A stretch of DNA of 64,000 nucleotides from the NCBI RefSeq assembly GCF_032854445.1, contig NC_088307.1:16134017-16198016 (forward strand). The letters run 5' to 3'. The notes under the pieces were generated by a model. That model saw only the letters and a program-made list of their open reading frames with translations. It made no database searches and was not told the origin of the DNA. The translations under genes were made by a program, and so were the position numbers. The number at the start of each line of letters is the position of its first letter. Position 1 is the stretch's first letter. This document shows, in pieces, positions 1 through 11,459 of the stretch. This DNA comes from Liolophura sinensis. Taxonomy: Eukaryota > Mollusca > Polyplacophora > Chitonida > Chitonidae.

Positions 1-104
1 ACCTGCATGTTCAGGTTGTCAGGGTACAATGACACCAGATATGACACCCAACCTGCATGTTCAAGTTGTCAGGGTACAATGACACAAGATATTACACTCC
101 TAAC
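1..104. repeat. 52-bp tandem repeat cut by the window edge
   Basis: Two copies of a unit starting acctgcatgttca and containing gtcagggtacaatgacac. The array probably continues to the left of the window. Confidence 0.75.
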
Positions 105-910
105 TATATGATCAAGTGGTCATGGTATGCCAACATCAGACATAACATTTCACCTACACGTAGTATAGCCCTAAATGGCATTTTGTATGAATGAGAAGGT
201 CACAAAACATGAAATAAACTTTCTGTAAAATAACATGAAAATGAAAAAAGTACTTCTTCTTCTTAATCAAGAGTATAAAGGTTTGTCCAATCAAATGCAC
301 GTGAAAATAAAATGGCTAAGCTGTCTGTGCATCAACAGGAATGGCAGTCAAGCACCAAATAGGAATCGTGATAATGGTTAAATAAAAAAAAAACAGAACA
401 GATCAAAATGTTTGCAATGTCTGTAGTACAGGTACTATGTAAATTTCAGAGTGCTGAATGAGCCGATGCAAAACTGAGAAGCTAATTAGGTAATACTACA
501 CGAGAATAGACTGGTTAATTAAACAAAGCTGATTATAATCATCTATGTCATTCTCCATGCAGTCACACGGCACAAAATCTTATATTCAAAACTTCATCCC
601 AAATCCCACATATAATACAGGCCAGGATACCATAGGGTTTTCTGGCAATCACATAAGCACAGAGATGTCATAGAAGGAGCATTATATACAAAATTTCCAA
701 GATTGGAAAATTAATTATCACATTATAGAAGAAAACTGTACACTGGTAATACAAGAAAAGAACAGCTAAGAGCCACATATTGCACTTGTAGCACTGTGTA
801 GCTCTGTGAAGGCATTTCTCACCTCAGAGGACTGGAATGAAACTGCGCCACGTAGAGTAAGATAACAAGAAAAGAGTAGTAGAAAGAATGAATTCAACCA
901 CCTGAATGAT

Positions 911-1377
911 GGTGTACCACTCTGATGAGACAGGAAAATAGGTGTACCCCATCCTTATGTGTGATTTTGGTGTAACACTCTTGATGACACAGGAAGATAG
1001 ATGTACCACATAATTATGTATGATCTTGCTGTAACAATTTGACGAAACAGCAGCATAGATGTACCACATAATTATGTATAATTTTGGTGTAACACTTTGA
1101 CGAGACAGCAGCATAGGTGTACCACATCATAAAGTATGATCTTGGTGTAACACTTTGACGAGACAGCAGCATAGGTGTACCACAATATTATGTATGACTT
1201 TGGTGTAACACTTTGACAAGACAGGAGCATAGGTGTACCACACATCCTTATGTATGATTTTGGTGTACCACTCTGATGACACAGGAAGATAGGTGTACCA
1301 TATCATTATGTATGATCTTGGTGTACCACTTTGACGAGACAGGAACATACACATGTAGGTGTACCACATCATCACTA
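911..1377. repeat. 58-bp minisatellite, eight copies
   Basis: Repeated ggtgtaacactttgacgag plus acaggagcataggtgtacca at 58-60 bp spacing, from the copy at 911 to the one at 1,320. Open reading frames in it on the minus strand are by-products of the repeat. Confidence 0.9.
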
Positions 1378-4281
1378 TGGATGATCTGACAGTCATATAC
1401 AAATGATATCATCATCTGCCTTCATCATGTACAGGTACTTTGAAGTGCTAAGTTGGGTACATGTAACCAGTGATTACATGATTGTAGAAAACATAGTGTT
1501 ATTCACAGAAAACATTGCAAAAGGGGTTTATTATCAAATTGGAATGAAATTGCAAAACTTAATCAATTATAATAAACTTTCATGGTACTGTAGTTCTAGA
1601 ATAAACTCTGCTCAAAAACTCATGATTATATGGAATCCTGCAGTCATATTTTGTGAATTATTGTCTGAACAGGAGTGGATAATATCTTGTCATACATGTG
1701 CATCACACTATGTACCTGCCCATAATGTATTGCAGATTTGCATTTAATGACCTCGCTGCTTCAAAGGCTTTAAGGCAGTATAAAATGCATGATATAGAAC
1801 AGCAGATACACAAGACAGTCAAGACAGACAGAAACAATGCGGACCAATGCCAAGAAACATCGAAAATTGAAGGACTTACTGCAGACAAGATCTGCCGGCA
1901 AGAGAGGCGAAGCGAAAGGTCCAGGCAAAAATATAGAAAAATACATTAGAGATCAAAGGTACACAGCTGCATATTGCTTCAGAGAGCATCTTAAACAGAT
2001 GTACACTATCTTCTAGTAGATACTGTATGGAGAACAATCTGATACATTTTTAGTGCTAACATATCACCGCTTTAATTTATACTTTAATAAATTTTCTGCA
2101 AATTTGTTGTTCTAAAACCTTCAATTAGCCACTTTTCCAATTTGGACAATCTCTTTTCTCTTAAATGCCAGCAAACTATCATATATATGGGTTTACTGTT
2201 AACATTCTCTGACCCTGAAGTGGCAAAAAGTGACCTTTTTCACAATGCTTTAACACTGGGCGGAAATTTTGTTTCAGACATGAAAGGGTGGTCACCTGAC
2301 CTCTAACAGTCTTACAGAATTCGCGATTTTCTAAGGTCCCACCTAACCAAAGCTTACTCTTACAAATGCACGTCTTAAATGAGAGAATGACCTCAAGGGA
2401 GGTAATTCGATGCGGCCTTTCTTGAGCTAAGAAATGCATGTATCTTCATAACAGGAGCAATAAAGAAGATTAAACAGAGACTATTACGCCATCTTAAAAA
2501 GAGTACAGCTTCTGGTTAAAAACATAAGATACTGCATAGGTACTTATTGCTACATGCAGGATACCTGCACTTCTACAGAGGTGCAGCTCACATTCTATGT
2601 AAACAATTAATGAATTAAAATGTTAATTTATATATATTAAAACAAGTGAATGAATAAGTATGAAGTGAATAATTGTGCCAGGGACAAAGGTAAATATGTG
2701 TAACAATTTGAGGATAGACACATTGGACTGTCTTCAACACTGTGCTACAATACTACTGGTCTGTACAAGTCACATTGTAACCATAGGTAGTAAACAGTTT
2801 TATACAGGGGTATGTGTTAAATCATAATGCCTTACAAAACTGAATGATGTCTGTACATGTAGGTAAACACCGAGGGTGTATATCAAAGGGGATAGTTCCA
2901 TGATAATGTGTGAACTATGTGCTGCTTGAAATGACTTAACTATGTATTGTGTGACAAATTTTGGGCGGGGTGGGGGGACTGGGCTGATTTGGCGCGGAGG
3001 GGCATGTTCTGAAGAGACTGTTCCTTCTCAATTCAAACCATGAATTACGAACTAAATCAGGCCCTTTTACAGCTACATGTCAGTTCATTTTTACACAGGC
3101 GGTGTACGCATACATGTATGTACAGAAAGGTAAAGAGTAGGAATTACAGGTAAACAGCTTTGAAAAGATGATCAAGATTACTGGCAGACGAGACGTAAGC
3201 AAATCTAGCTTTAGAGTCAGAGGTTCTGTTGAGAAAGGTTAAAAAATATTTCAAAAGAATGTATATCTAATACTGAAGTCATAGAAAATTACCAAACTGT
3301 ATACATATTAATACCTTAGGAAGGAAAGAGGACAGATTGACTTCCTAACAAGAATTTCTAGCCAAATAACCATGGACTTGGAAGAATTAAGCCCTTATAC
3401 GATGCAAATGACAGAAATACTTCTTAAATTAGCAATACTGTTGAAGATCAATGTTTATCTTCATCATGGTCAAATTATACATGTAACATGTTTTCTACTA
3501 ATAAATTCAATCTCATTGTTTTCCACAGAACAGAATGTCATGTCTAAAATGAGCTGACTAAATAAAACAAAACTTTTCTCTATTCAATTCAAGATATGCA
3601 TGACAATCTTATTTTATGAACTTAATTACAATTTGTTCGATATCATTTCAACATTTTTCAGAAATTCTATACCAACATATCATTCTGAGGGCCAAACAAT
3701 ATATACTTTGTACAACACATTTAATATTTTTAAGAAAGAAATTAGTACCATTTTCTATGGAGGCAAATTTATAAATCAGTCACTCTAAAATGCCAGTGGC
3801 TGCAGGGGCATTTCAACATTAAGTACAAAGAGAAAACAGACCAACAGAAGAAACGACAACATGCAAGATTAAAAGCATGCCAGTGAAAAACACCTGCAAC
3901 ATCGTCTATCTGAATACATCTTCCTCTGGTTTCATGATTGAAAAAATCAAGCCATTTTTCATAGGAAAGGAAAAATGACAATTTCCATACGCATTTGTAC
4001 ATCATTTCCTAAATACGAGATGATTTTTCATAAAATTTACATAATTCTGTGCATACCCGATTGGAGTTCCAGTAATGTACATATCAAATTGTTTTTCAAG
4101 AAATGAATACTTTAGGACCATGTCTTGTTAAAAAAAAACTCATTAATCAGTTAATCATTACTGTTTAGACTAGCCAGAAGACAATTTTCACAGATAATGT
4201 TCCAGGTTCATCTTCAATGTTCTAAAACAAATGCATCTCAGAGAAAGAAAGGAGAGCTAATTAAAGGGGGACAATACTTAC

Positions 4282-4338
4282 AACTGAATTTCTAAAAGCT
4301 AAGTTAAGAGCTGACTGATCTCTGACATCATTCGCTCT
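4282..4338 (-). CDS. candidate Slo2 exon E26 (19 codons)
   Basis: A 57-nt block between acceptor tccatctctag and donor gtaagt. In phase 0, as required after exon E25, it reads RANDVRDQSALNLAFRNSV without a stop; one of the other two frames contains a stop. The peptide has only a faint likeness to the distal vertebrate C-terminus (HQNTLSYVL) and could be coincidence. If real, the remaining C-terminus lies beyond it, possibly outside the window. Confidence 0.3.
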
Positions 4339-4927
4339 CTAGAGATGGAGGAGAGAAAATGAAACAGTGACTCCAGGCAATACATGTGGGATAAATTATA
4401 CCCATGTAACATGAAAGTCAAGAAAATAAATACAAATACAGTAACATCCATTCCCCAGCTTCAAATAAACATACAGTGTATCAAACCAAACCAAACTAGC
4501 CAAACAAAAGCAGTATACGCGTACAAGTATAGATTGTGTAAATTAATTTTCAAATCCTGTTGTACTGAAAGCAGTCTCAGAACCTACTCAGTGGCAAATT
4601 AAATAGTCAAAAAAATTAAAGCTTCATTCTAACAAACTATTTTAAATGATAAAATTAAACCATCTTTTAAATCTGTGAGAATAACCTCTTTTACAACTCC
4701 ATCAACACCAAAAGTGCACACAGCAGGGCCTATACAATTACATATGTAAAGTATGTAGAGGAGTACAATGTGCAGTGTGTTTGCTTTCTATGTGCTCTGT
4801 CTACAACACCTGTCAGTTCTTGTATAATACATGTATTAAAGGAAAAGATCTCTAAAAATCGAAGTAGGCATCACTAAACAGATCACTTAAAACAATGCAT
4901 AAATATTCATTTATTTTTTTTAGATTT

Positions 4928-5005
4928 TTCTGGAGAGAGTTAAAGGCGTTCAACCGTTTGAATTCTTCTGGAGAGAGTTAAAGGAGTTCAAACGTTTGAA
5001 TTCTA
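4928..5005. repeat. two-copy direct repeat, about 40 bp
   Basis: Two copies of ctggagagagttaaagg(c/a)g followed by ttcaa(c/a)cgtttgaattct. The inner part caaacgtttg is itself palindromic. Confidence 0.8.
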
Positions 5006-5363
5006 AGGTGGGTTTTATGGACCATACTATCAGAGTTGAGGAACTCTGACGTCACAGGATGTTTTTCCAATTCTCATCATGACATTGATGGAATAACTCT
5101 TTTTACCCATGAGTAAACGATCACTAATATAAATTTACCCTAAATTCCATCCTTCTGGTGAACATCAGAAAAAAAAGGTGATTTGACATCAGAGTTCCTA
5201 GATACCGCAGCATGGCTCATAAAGCCGACCACAGTATCCAACTATTTGAATGCCTTTCAAAACTCTTTAAAAAATCTGAAAAACATTAAGGAAAGTATTT
5301 TTATCCATTGTTTTCAGTTGTCTGTATGATGAACTTTATTCCATATTTTAGCATTCTTTTACT

Positions 5364-5841
5364 TAAAGGCTGGTATACACTTTTGCCGTGACCTGATCTT
5401 CCCCACCAAAAATCGACAACCAATGTACCATAGTGTGCACGTAGCCCACTGAGTGACGAAATGCTCAGTGGACTCTAGTTGGGCATTGTGAGGCACTTTT
5501 TTCACCAGTGTATTTCGGCCAATCCGATTCCGAACGACCACCTTGAGACAGCATTCAAAATGGCGATCCCAAACAAGTGTATACCCTGGTTTCTCTCTGA
5601 CAATCTGCAGATGGTTGTGAGTTTCCTCCGGGCTATGCCCGATTTCCTCCCACCATAATGCTGGCCGCCGTTATGTAAGTGAAATATTCTCTAGTGTGGC
5701 GTAAAACACCAATCAAATAAATAAATAATCGTATTCCCGGTATCTAACAGGAGACAACCCAACTGAACCTGGATTAATTTTAGCAGCTAGTGTCTAGTTG
5801 GGTCCAGTCATGGCCAAATTGTCAGTGTACACCAGCCTTTA
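5364..5841. mobile_element. small inverted-repeat DNA transposon (MITE-like) with a nested SINE
   Basis: The left end taaaggctggtatacac (5,364-5,380) is the inverse of the right end gtgtacaccagccttta (5,825-5,841) with one mismatch. No reading frame inside resembles a transposase. A SINE-A fragment (5,593-5,729) splits the element. The target duplication is not resolved by eye. It lies in the intron between E25 and candidate E26. Confidence 0.75.
5593..5729 (+). mobile_element. SINE-A fragment (3' part)
   Basis: Contains cctcccaccataatgctggc, gtgaaatattc and the tail aaaacaccaatcaaataaat. The tRNA-like head is missing. It is inserted in the inverted-repeat element and is therefore younger than it. 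Confidence 0.88.
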
Positions 5842-6427
5842 CACCCAAAAAATTTCCTCTTAAGAGAAAATATTAATTTAAAATAAAGCAATGTATATTG
5901 ACATTTAAACAGTCCATCCTACTCAGACCCTAAATATCAATATTAACGACTTCAATTTTTTTCTGTCAGTGCATGGAACAAGATCATCAAAATGATCACG
6001 GTATTAAATTAGCTTCAGTATATATGGCAGCAATCAAATTAGAATTATATCAACAATTTGCAAAAAAACTTTGCCAAATCAAATTCATTTTTTTGTTTTA
6101 ACAAAAAAAAAAAAATTGGTAATTATTGTGTCAGTCATGTCAGCGTTTATCATACTGATCGTAAACTTCCTTGGATGTACAAAATCACTACACCACTTTA
6201 GAACCTTATGCATTTGGTGTGTCAACTTGGCAAATAAAAGTTCATGTCATCTTACACCAAGGGCATGCTATATAAAACTAACATGCTACACTCTACGTTT
6301 ATTTATGGTAATACAATTGTTGTTGGTCAACACGGCTGCAACTAGCTTTTCTGGCCTCAACAAACCACACAAACCACAGGTACGTACTTCACTGAACATA
6401 ACAAAAGGTACAAGCAAATCGTCATAC

Positions 6428-6559
6428 CGATACTGCATTTGTTGGAGCCAAAATTTGAGAACGGTAAATGCCTATTGGAATTTCACAAGTTGTTGAGCAG
6501 AGTTTTTGGTACAGACGGCCATATGTTCGTATCCAAAGGTCGTCTTTGGTTATTCGCAT
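6428..6559 (-). CDS. slo2: Slo2 exon E25: distal RCK2
   Basis: 44 codons, phase 0: [44 protein letters not shown]. It matches vertebrate [20 protein letters not shown] and [11 protein letters not shown]. Acceptor tgttttccag. The chosen donor is gtatga after TCG; the last ten codons have no vertebrate counterpart, so the 3' border is less sure than the 5' border. It is the last exon I can match to the family. Confidence 0.9.
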
Positions 6560-6854
6560 CTGGAAAACAACAAGCAGAATTTAACATTTTATTTCATTGT
6601 TGCTTAACAAACTCAAAGTTTGCTCACTTAATACAATGATGATTGGTTTAATATTTATCAATATCTTAAAACATTCTTAGAGAACTATGAGGGTGTGGAG
6701 AAATGATTTGCCTAGTTTTATGAAACTTGCATCTTAAGTGACACAAACAAATCATTTTATCATTTTCAAAATAATTGTATGCATAAATTCCACTGCACTG
6801 AGAGGATGAAAAGGTTGGCGATCTAGAGTACATGAAGTTATCGGATCGACTTAC

Positions 6855-6938
6855 ACACGACAGATGACCAGAGCCAACAGCCTGATCAACCCCTAACAGG
6901 AGCCGAACAAATGTGATGAGGTAGTCCTTGACAAAAGC
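6855..6938 (-). CDS. slo2: Slo2 exon E24: RCK2 domain
   Basis: 28 codons, phase 0: AFVKDYLITFVRLLLGVDQA then VGSGHLSC. It matches vertebrate [29 protein letters not shown]. Acceptor gtttatag, donor gtaagt. Confidence 0.95.
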
Positions 6939-7649
6939 CTATAAACACAGCAGAAAGAAAATATAATTAAACATCAAATATTAGCTCGCTCCTGAGACGA
7001 TCACGCTATGAGTGATTTCAGTTTTTTTTTTATCTCTATCCATAATTTAAATGTAATTTCAATGGAGACAGATATTTTTTCCTCCTGTCATTGAGTTTAC
7101 ACCCACATGTAGCTTGAATTCATGAATTTACGTTAATTATTATGCACAAAGAGCATACTTGCAAGCAACGAAACATCCCCTTTGTGTCATTGTGCACGAC
7201 ACGCACGTAAAACTTCAGGTCAATATGCGCTCAACTTTCTGAGATACCACCGCTAACATTTACCTTAACATTGATTCTAATACACAATTCACGAGGTTGT
7301 GAATTTAATTTTTAATATGCATGTAAAACTTCAGGTTGATACATGCTATACTCCTTGAGATACCATTTACATTGATTCTAATTCAATACATTATTAAAGC
7401 TGTGAATTTTTTAACTTAGTGTAATTAATATGCACATAACGAATCACCCATGGGACATCCCCCTCGTGTTATTGTACTTTATATGCAGGTAAAAAATCAG
7501 GTCCATACCTGCGGTACTTTTCAAGATACCACCCCCAACATTCTGTTTAACACTGCTTTCCCTGTCTATTGGGCGCTGACAAGACCCTCTGAGTATGATA
7601 TGTACCTGTGTACTTTTTACAGGCAAGCTAAAAATGTAACAATACTTGC

Positions 7650-7751
7650 CTGGTACAAAAGGGTATCAAGCATGCTGGCACTGAAAACATTTCCTGCTGC
7701 GAATGGCAAGCGGAACATATAGGAAATGTGAGATCCCCGCTCTTTCTCCTT
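7650..7751 (-). CDS. slo2: Slo2 exon E23: RCK2 domain, GC donor
   Basis: 34 codons, phase 0: [20 protein letters not shown] then [14 protein letters not shown]. It matches vertebrate [24 protein letters not shown]. Acceptor caatttcatag. The donor reads CAG|GCAAGT, a GC-type site. Phase continues cleanly into E24. Confidence 0.94.
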
Positions 7752-7817
7752 CTATGAAATTGAAAACATGACAAACATGTCCAATGAGAAATTGAAAACA
7801 TATCATGCATATAACAA

Positions 7818-7992
7818 CACAGCTCACGCTGGCTTCCTCTTCAGTCATACATGGGAAGGTCTTCCAGCAACTCATGGGTGGTTGTCGGTTTCCCCGACCT
7901 GGTTTCCTCCTACCATAATGTTGGCGGCCATCATATAAGTGAACTATGTTACAGTACGGCGTGAATGAAGACCACTCAAATAAATAAATAAG
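7818..7992 (+). mobile_element. SINE-A fragment, diverged
   Basis: Contains cacgctggcttcctcttcag, cctaccataatgttggcggc and a tail of actcaaataaataaataag. It lies 66 bp upstream of the E23 acceptor, antisense to the gene. Confidence 0.85.
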
Positions 7993-8493
7993 TTTTAAAC
8001 ACACGCACCCTTGTAATGTACTGGGGTTCCAAACCTTAAATATCCCAGAAATTTTCAAACTAATACACATATAACTAATGAACACAGCATTTCAACATGC
8101 AATCCATCTTGCATTGACATTACAATGAGTCTACAAAAATCTGAGACAACTCAAGCCCAGCAGATATACACTTGTCTAATTCAACCATATGCAGGAAAAA
8201 CTTGTTCTAAACATTTTCAAATGCACAATCTCAAAAAAACTTAGCATTAGAAAGTCTACAATAAAATTTAGCAGGAATGTGTACGAAAAGAAGAAATCAC
8301 ATTTTGAAAAGTGAGTCATACCAATAATGTTTCAATGCCAAAATTATTACCACCAGAAACATAAAGCATTTTACTGACAATAACACATTAAAGCGTACAG
8401 TAAGAAGCAAAACTCAGAAAGCAACTGCAGTAAATGGGTGTCCTGGTATATGAATGGATTGAAGATACTGAATGCTGCCAATGATTATTAACA

Positions 8494-8938
8494 TGTATGT
8501 ATGTATGTATGCTTGAGGTTTAACATCGCACTTAACAATTTTTCAGTCATTTGATGACGAGGTGTCATCAGGTCTGTTTACGTACATGTATACTGTGTCG
8601 TCTGCTGGCAGGGTGATTCAATGCAGCCAAAGTGCTGCTGCCAACATGAGAAAACATGAGAAAGGAAAGGAAAAATGACTGGCTGGCACAGAGTCAATAT
8701 AATGTCACAGGGTGGGGTGTCATGTCTGGTGTCCTTGGCAAGATACTTCAGTGGCAGCTGCAGTATGGCGGCATCAACTCGCCCTGCCACAAGAAGACAC
8801 AGTCTATATACTGAGCAGAGCGCCAAGCGAGGCGAGAACAAGAACAATTTTGAAAGTCTTTGGTATGACCCGACCCAAGTTTGTTCGTGGAATCTCCTGA
8901 CTTCGAGGCGGACGCTCTAACCATTAGGTCCCCAGAGC
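8494..8938 (-). mobile_element. second tRNA-derived SINE family (SINE-B-like)
   Basis: On the reverse strand the head reads ctggggacctaatggttaga-gcgtccgcctcgaagtcag, a tRNA-like A-box/anticodon region. The 3' end reads aattgttaagtgcgatgtta-aacctcaagc. The tail is a (catacata)n run. It shares its 3' motif with the elements at 13,893 and 29,945 but has a different body. Confidence 0.72.
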
Positions 8939-10229
8939 AGTCACATTTTTTGACAGTATAGTGTGCCATAGATACGTGTACGTCCATATGCTTTAGCTTT
9001 TTGCTTCATAGCAATTAAAACTGTTTCCATATGGGAGTATACGGGATTTACCATGCAGGTTAATCAATAACGCGGATCAAGAAATTTACAGTTAAGCAAT
9101 GATGATGATGTAGAAAGGGGGAAAATTCTTTAGTTATAGAATCTTCACATATAAAATATCAAAACACATGATTCTAGAGTTCCACAATGGATGTTAGTGC
9201 TTCATACATGTTCAGTGGTACATCTATCAGGAAAAAATGTATTTCTGTCAAGTCTTTCTCAATTCGAGAGATGCTACACTAGAGGTTTTTGGCCCAAAAT
9301 CCTTATTCATCAATCAAATCAAATTTTCTGTATTTATACAATACCTCAAATTATCGCCTTTTAGAAAATATCCCACTCGTAATTATGCTATTTATTCTGT
9401 TAAAATGATTCTAAAGATTGACAAAATTATAATGCGAGCCACTTTATAAATTTTAGGAAGTTTACTCCTGAATTTGAACAGAAAAACATAAACTGATATT
9501 TGTAAAAGGTGACAATATGGTATATTCTAAAATGGCAAAAATTCAAAAGGAATTTACTGATCGATTTTTTTGGCAAAAGTCTCTGTTACAGCTTGTTCCG
9601 GGGGTTAATGTATTTGACACGTCTATTTCTAGCACCAGTACAGTGCCATGCAAAATTTCAGCTTCAAAAGTAATGTGTGGCTGAATCAATTTGCATCTTA
9701 ACTGAAATAGGGCAGTGTTCCAAGTGTAAGAGACCACTTCTTTACTTAGTAAAATACCACAGAATTTTTGAAATGAAACATTTTGAAATCAGTTCACGTT
9801 GTAAAGGCGGCTGTGAAATCACGCCATACATGTACTGCAAGAAATAGTTTGCAGGAAATCACTGGCTTATGAAAAAGCGCTTTGATTCAGAAGCACAAAA
9901 GAAATAAGATAAGAAATTATTCAAACTTCACAAAAAAGCTCTTCTAAATAAATGATGATTAAATGAGAAAGACAATGGAGCAAAACGTGTACCTGAAACA
10001 AGCAATCAACTTGAAATACAGTACTTAAATATTACCAAGTCAGTAAAAGTAAGAACACAGGTTGGCAAGAAAAAAAAATGACAACGACAGCATGGTGATA
10101 CATGCATGTACAACAACAGCGGCTAATTCTAACAGTTACCAGAATAACACGGGGTGGTGTTGCTGATCCAAGGAGTCAGGGTGACGCGACAACACCCATT
10201 ATTTCAGAAGGTTTACTTACACTACCTAC

Positions 10230-10341
10230 CTTCTCCAGTTTGGAGATGGTGTAAGAATAGAGATCTTTGGCACGGAACTGCATGAAACGCATGTTAGAGG
10301 ACTGGGAGAGTTCTGTGATGATGTTAGCACAGGGGAACAAT
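10230..10341 (-). CDS. slo2: Slo2 exon E22: RCK2 domain
   Basis: Reads [20 protein letters not shown] then [17 protein letters not shown]. It matches vertebrate [20 protein letters not shown] and QFRAKDSYSLALSKLEK. Acceptor ggcctgtttcag, donor gtaggt. The first 52 nt and the acceptor are repeated upstream in 81-bp steps. The copy at 10,341 is taken as the true start because the vertebrate protein has a single copy. The upstream copies remain open in the same frame, so a longer product cannot be excluded from sequence alone. Confidence 0.94.
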
Positions 10342-10801
10342 CTGAAACAGGCCAGGTAAATACAACTGTACGTGTTAGAGGACTGGGAGAGTTCTGTGAT
10401 GATGTCAGCACAGGGGAACAATCTGAAACAGGCCAGGTAAATACAACTGTACATGTCAGAGGACTGGGAGAGTTCTGTGATGATGTTAGCACAGGGGAAC
10501 AATCTGAAACAGGCCAGGTAAATACAACTGTACATGTTAGAGGACTGGGAGAGTTCTGTGATGATATCAGCACAGGGGAACAATCTGAAACAGGCCAGGT
10601 AAATACAACTGTACATGTTAGAGGACTGGGAGAGTTCTGTGATGATATCAGCACAGGGGAACAATCCGAAACAGGCCAGGTAAATACAACTGTGCATGTT
10701 AAAGGACTGGGAGAGTTCTGTGCTGATATCAGCACAGGGCAACAATCTGAAACAGGCCAGGTAAATACAACTGTACATGTTAGAGGACTGGGAGAGTTCA
10801 G
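10342..10801 (-). repeat. 81-bp array of duplicated exon E22 starts with acceptors
   Basis: Five full copies and a truncated sixth, at an exact 81-bp spacing. Acceptor-equivalent positions are 10,422, 10,503, 10,584, 10,665 and 10,746. Each unit is 52 nt copied from the start of exon E22 plus 29 nt of upstream intron including gcctgtttcag. The copy at 10,665 has tttcgg in place of tttcag. All copies are open in the exon's frame and encode 27-residue units such as [19 protein letters not shown] followed by CIYLACFR. Confidence 0.95.
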
Positions 10802-10815
10802 ATTGAACACTTGTC

Positions 10816-11062
10816 ACAGTCAAACTCTCCTGAAGACAGTTTGCACAGCCACAATGGTGTCACAGTCAGAGCTCACCTGAAGATAGTTTGCACAGCCAAT
10901 ATCATGTTACAGTCAAACTCACCTGAAGATAGTTTGCACAACCACAATGGTGTCACAGTCAGAGCTCACCTGAAGATAGTTTGCACAGCCACAATGGTGT
11001 GACAGTCAGAGCTCACCTGAAGGTAGTTTGCACAGCCAATATCATGTCTCAGTCAAACTCAC
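10816..11062 (-). repeat. 46/47-bp array of duplicated exon E21 ends with donors
   Basis: Five copies downstream of the true donor; exon-end equivalents fall at 11,017, 10,970, 10,923, 10,877 and 10,830. Each unit copies about 40 nt of the end of exon E21 (coding [11 protein letters not shown]) and about 7 nt of intron with gtgag. The four copies nearest the exon keep cag|gtgag; the most distant reads cag|gagag and has lost the GT. Confidence 0.93.
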
Positions 11063-11197
11063 CTGAAGATAGTTTGCACAGCCACAATGGTGTTACAGTC
11101 AGCCAATGTCTCCTCCTCAGCAGAGTTTGAGGACTCCTTATTTACAATCACCACATTATCCGCCAAGTTGATTCCTGCCCGTAACAAGTCATCCAGG
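11063..11197 (-). CDS. slo2: Slo2 exon E21: RCK2 domain
   Basis: Reads [44 protein letters not shown] plus AG. It matches vertebrate ADNLVVVDKEST-SAEEDYMAD and TIVNVQTMFR. Acceptor cttctacag, donor gtgagt. Its last 40 nt with the donor are tandemly duplicated downstream (10,816-11,062). Confidence 0.96.
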
Positions 11198-11459
11198 CTG
11201 TAGAAGAAGACAGGTAAATCTGAGAATAATATCTCAACAAAAGACATAGGTCAAAATAACTGAAATAAATATCTTGTATGTTTTAGGTGTTTCATATACA
11301 AATTTGCTTTCCACTCTACCTTGTACACTACAACAGGTAGATTAACCTACCCCTGGTTCTCAGGTGGGTGAGAACAAGTGGTTTACCAGGGTACTGATCA
11401 AATTTTTTCAGGCAATATCGAACACTACCAGAAAAGGCTTCGACATTTATTAAGAGCAA

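Larger units (their letters stand above)
1..4281. other. 3' flank or distal introns of the channel gene
   Basis: Apart from the repeats at 1-104 and 911-1,377 I see no exon I can support. A search by eye on the minus strand for the last part of the Slo2 C-terminus found no match. A polyadenylation signal for the gene is not identifiable. Short plus-strand reading frames at 1,403-2,016 have no recognisable product. Confidence 0.6.
7752..10229 (-). other. intron between E22 and E23
   Basis: 2.5 kb. Contains the SINE-A fragment at 7,818 and the SINE-B-like element at 8,494. The rest is AT-rich unique sequence with no exon seen. Confidence 0.8.

Noticed and set aside
1837-2016. Plus-strand 59-codon Lys/Arg-rich frame starting MRTNAKKHRKLKDLLQT
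   Set aside because: No recognised family, promoter or splice evidence; an AATAAA about 75 bp downstream is expected by chance in AT-rich DNA.
10176-10823. 215-codon minus-strand reading frame taken as a single exon
   Set aside because: Only its last 37 codons match the channel; the rest is six copies of the exon start plus intron. Treated as exon E22 plus a splice-boundary array, although read-through use is flagged as a finding.
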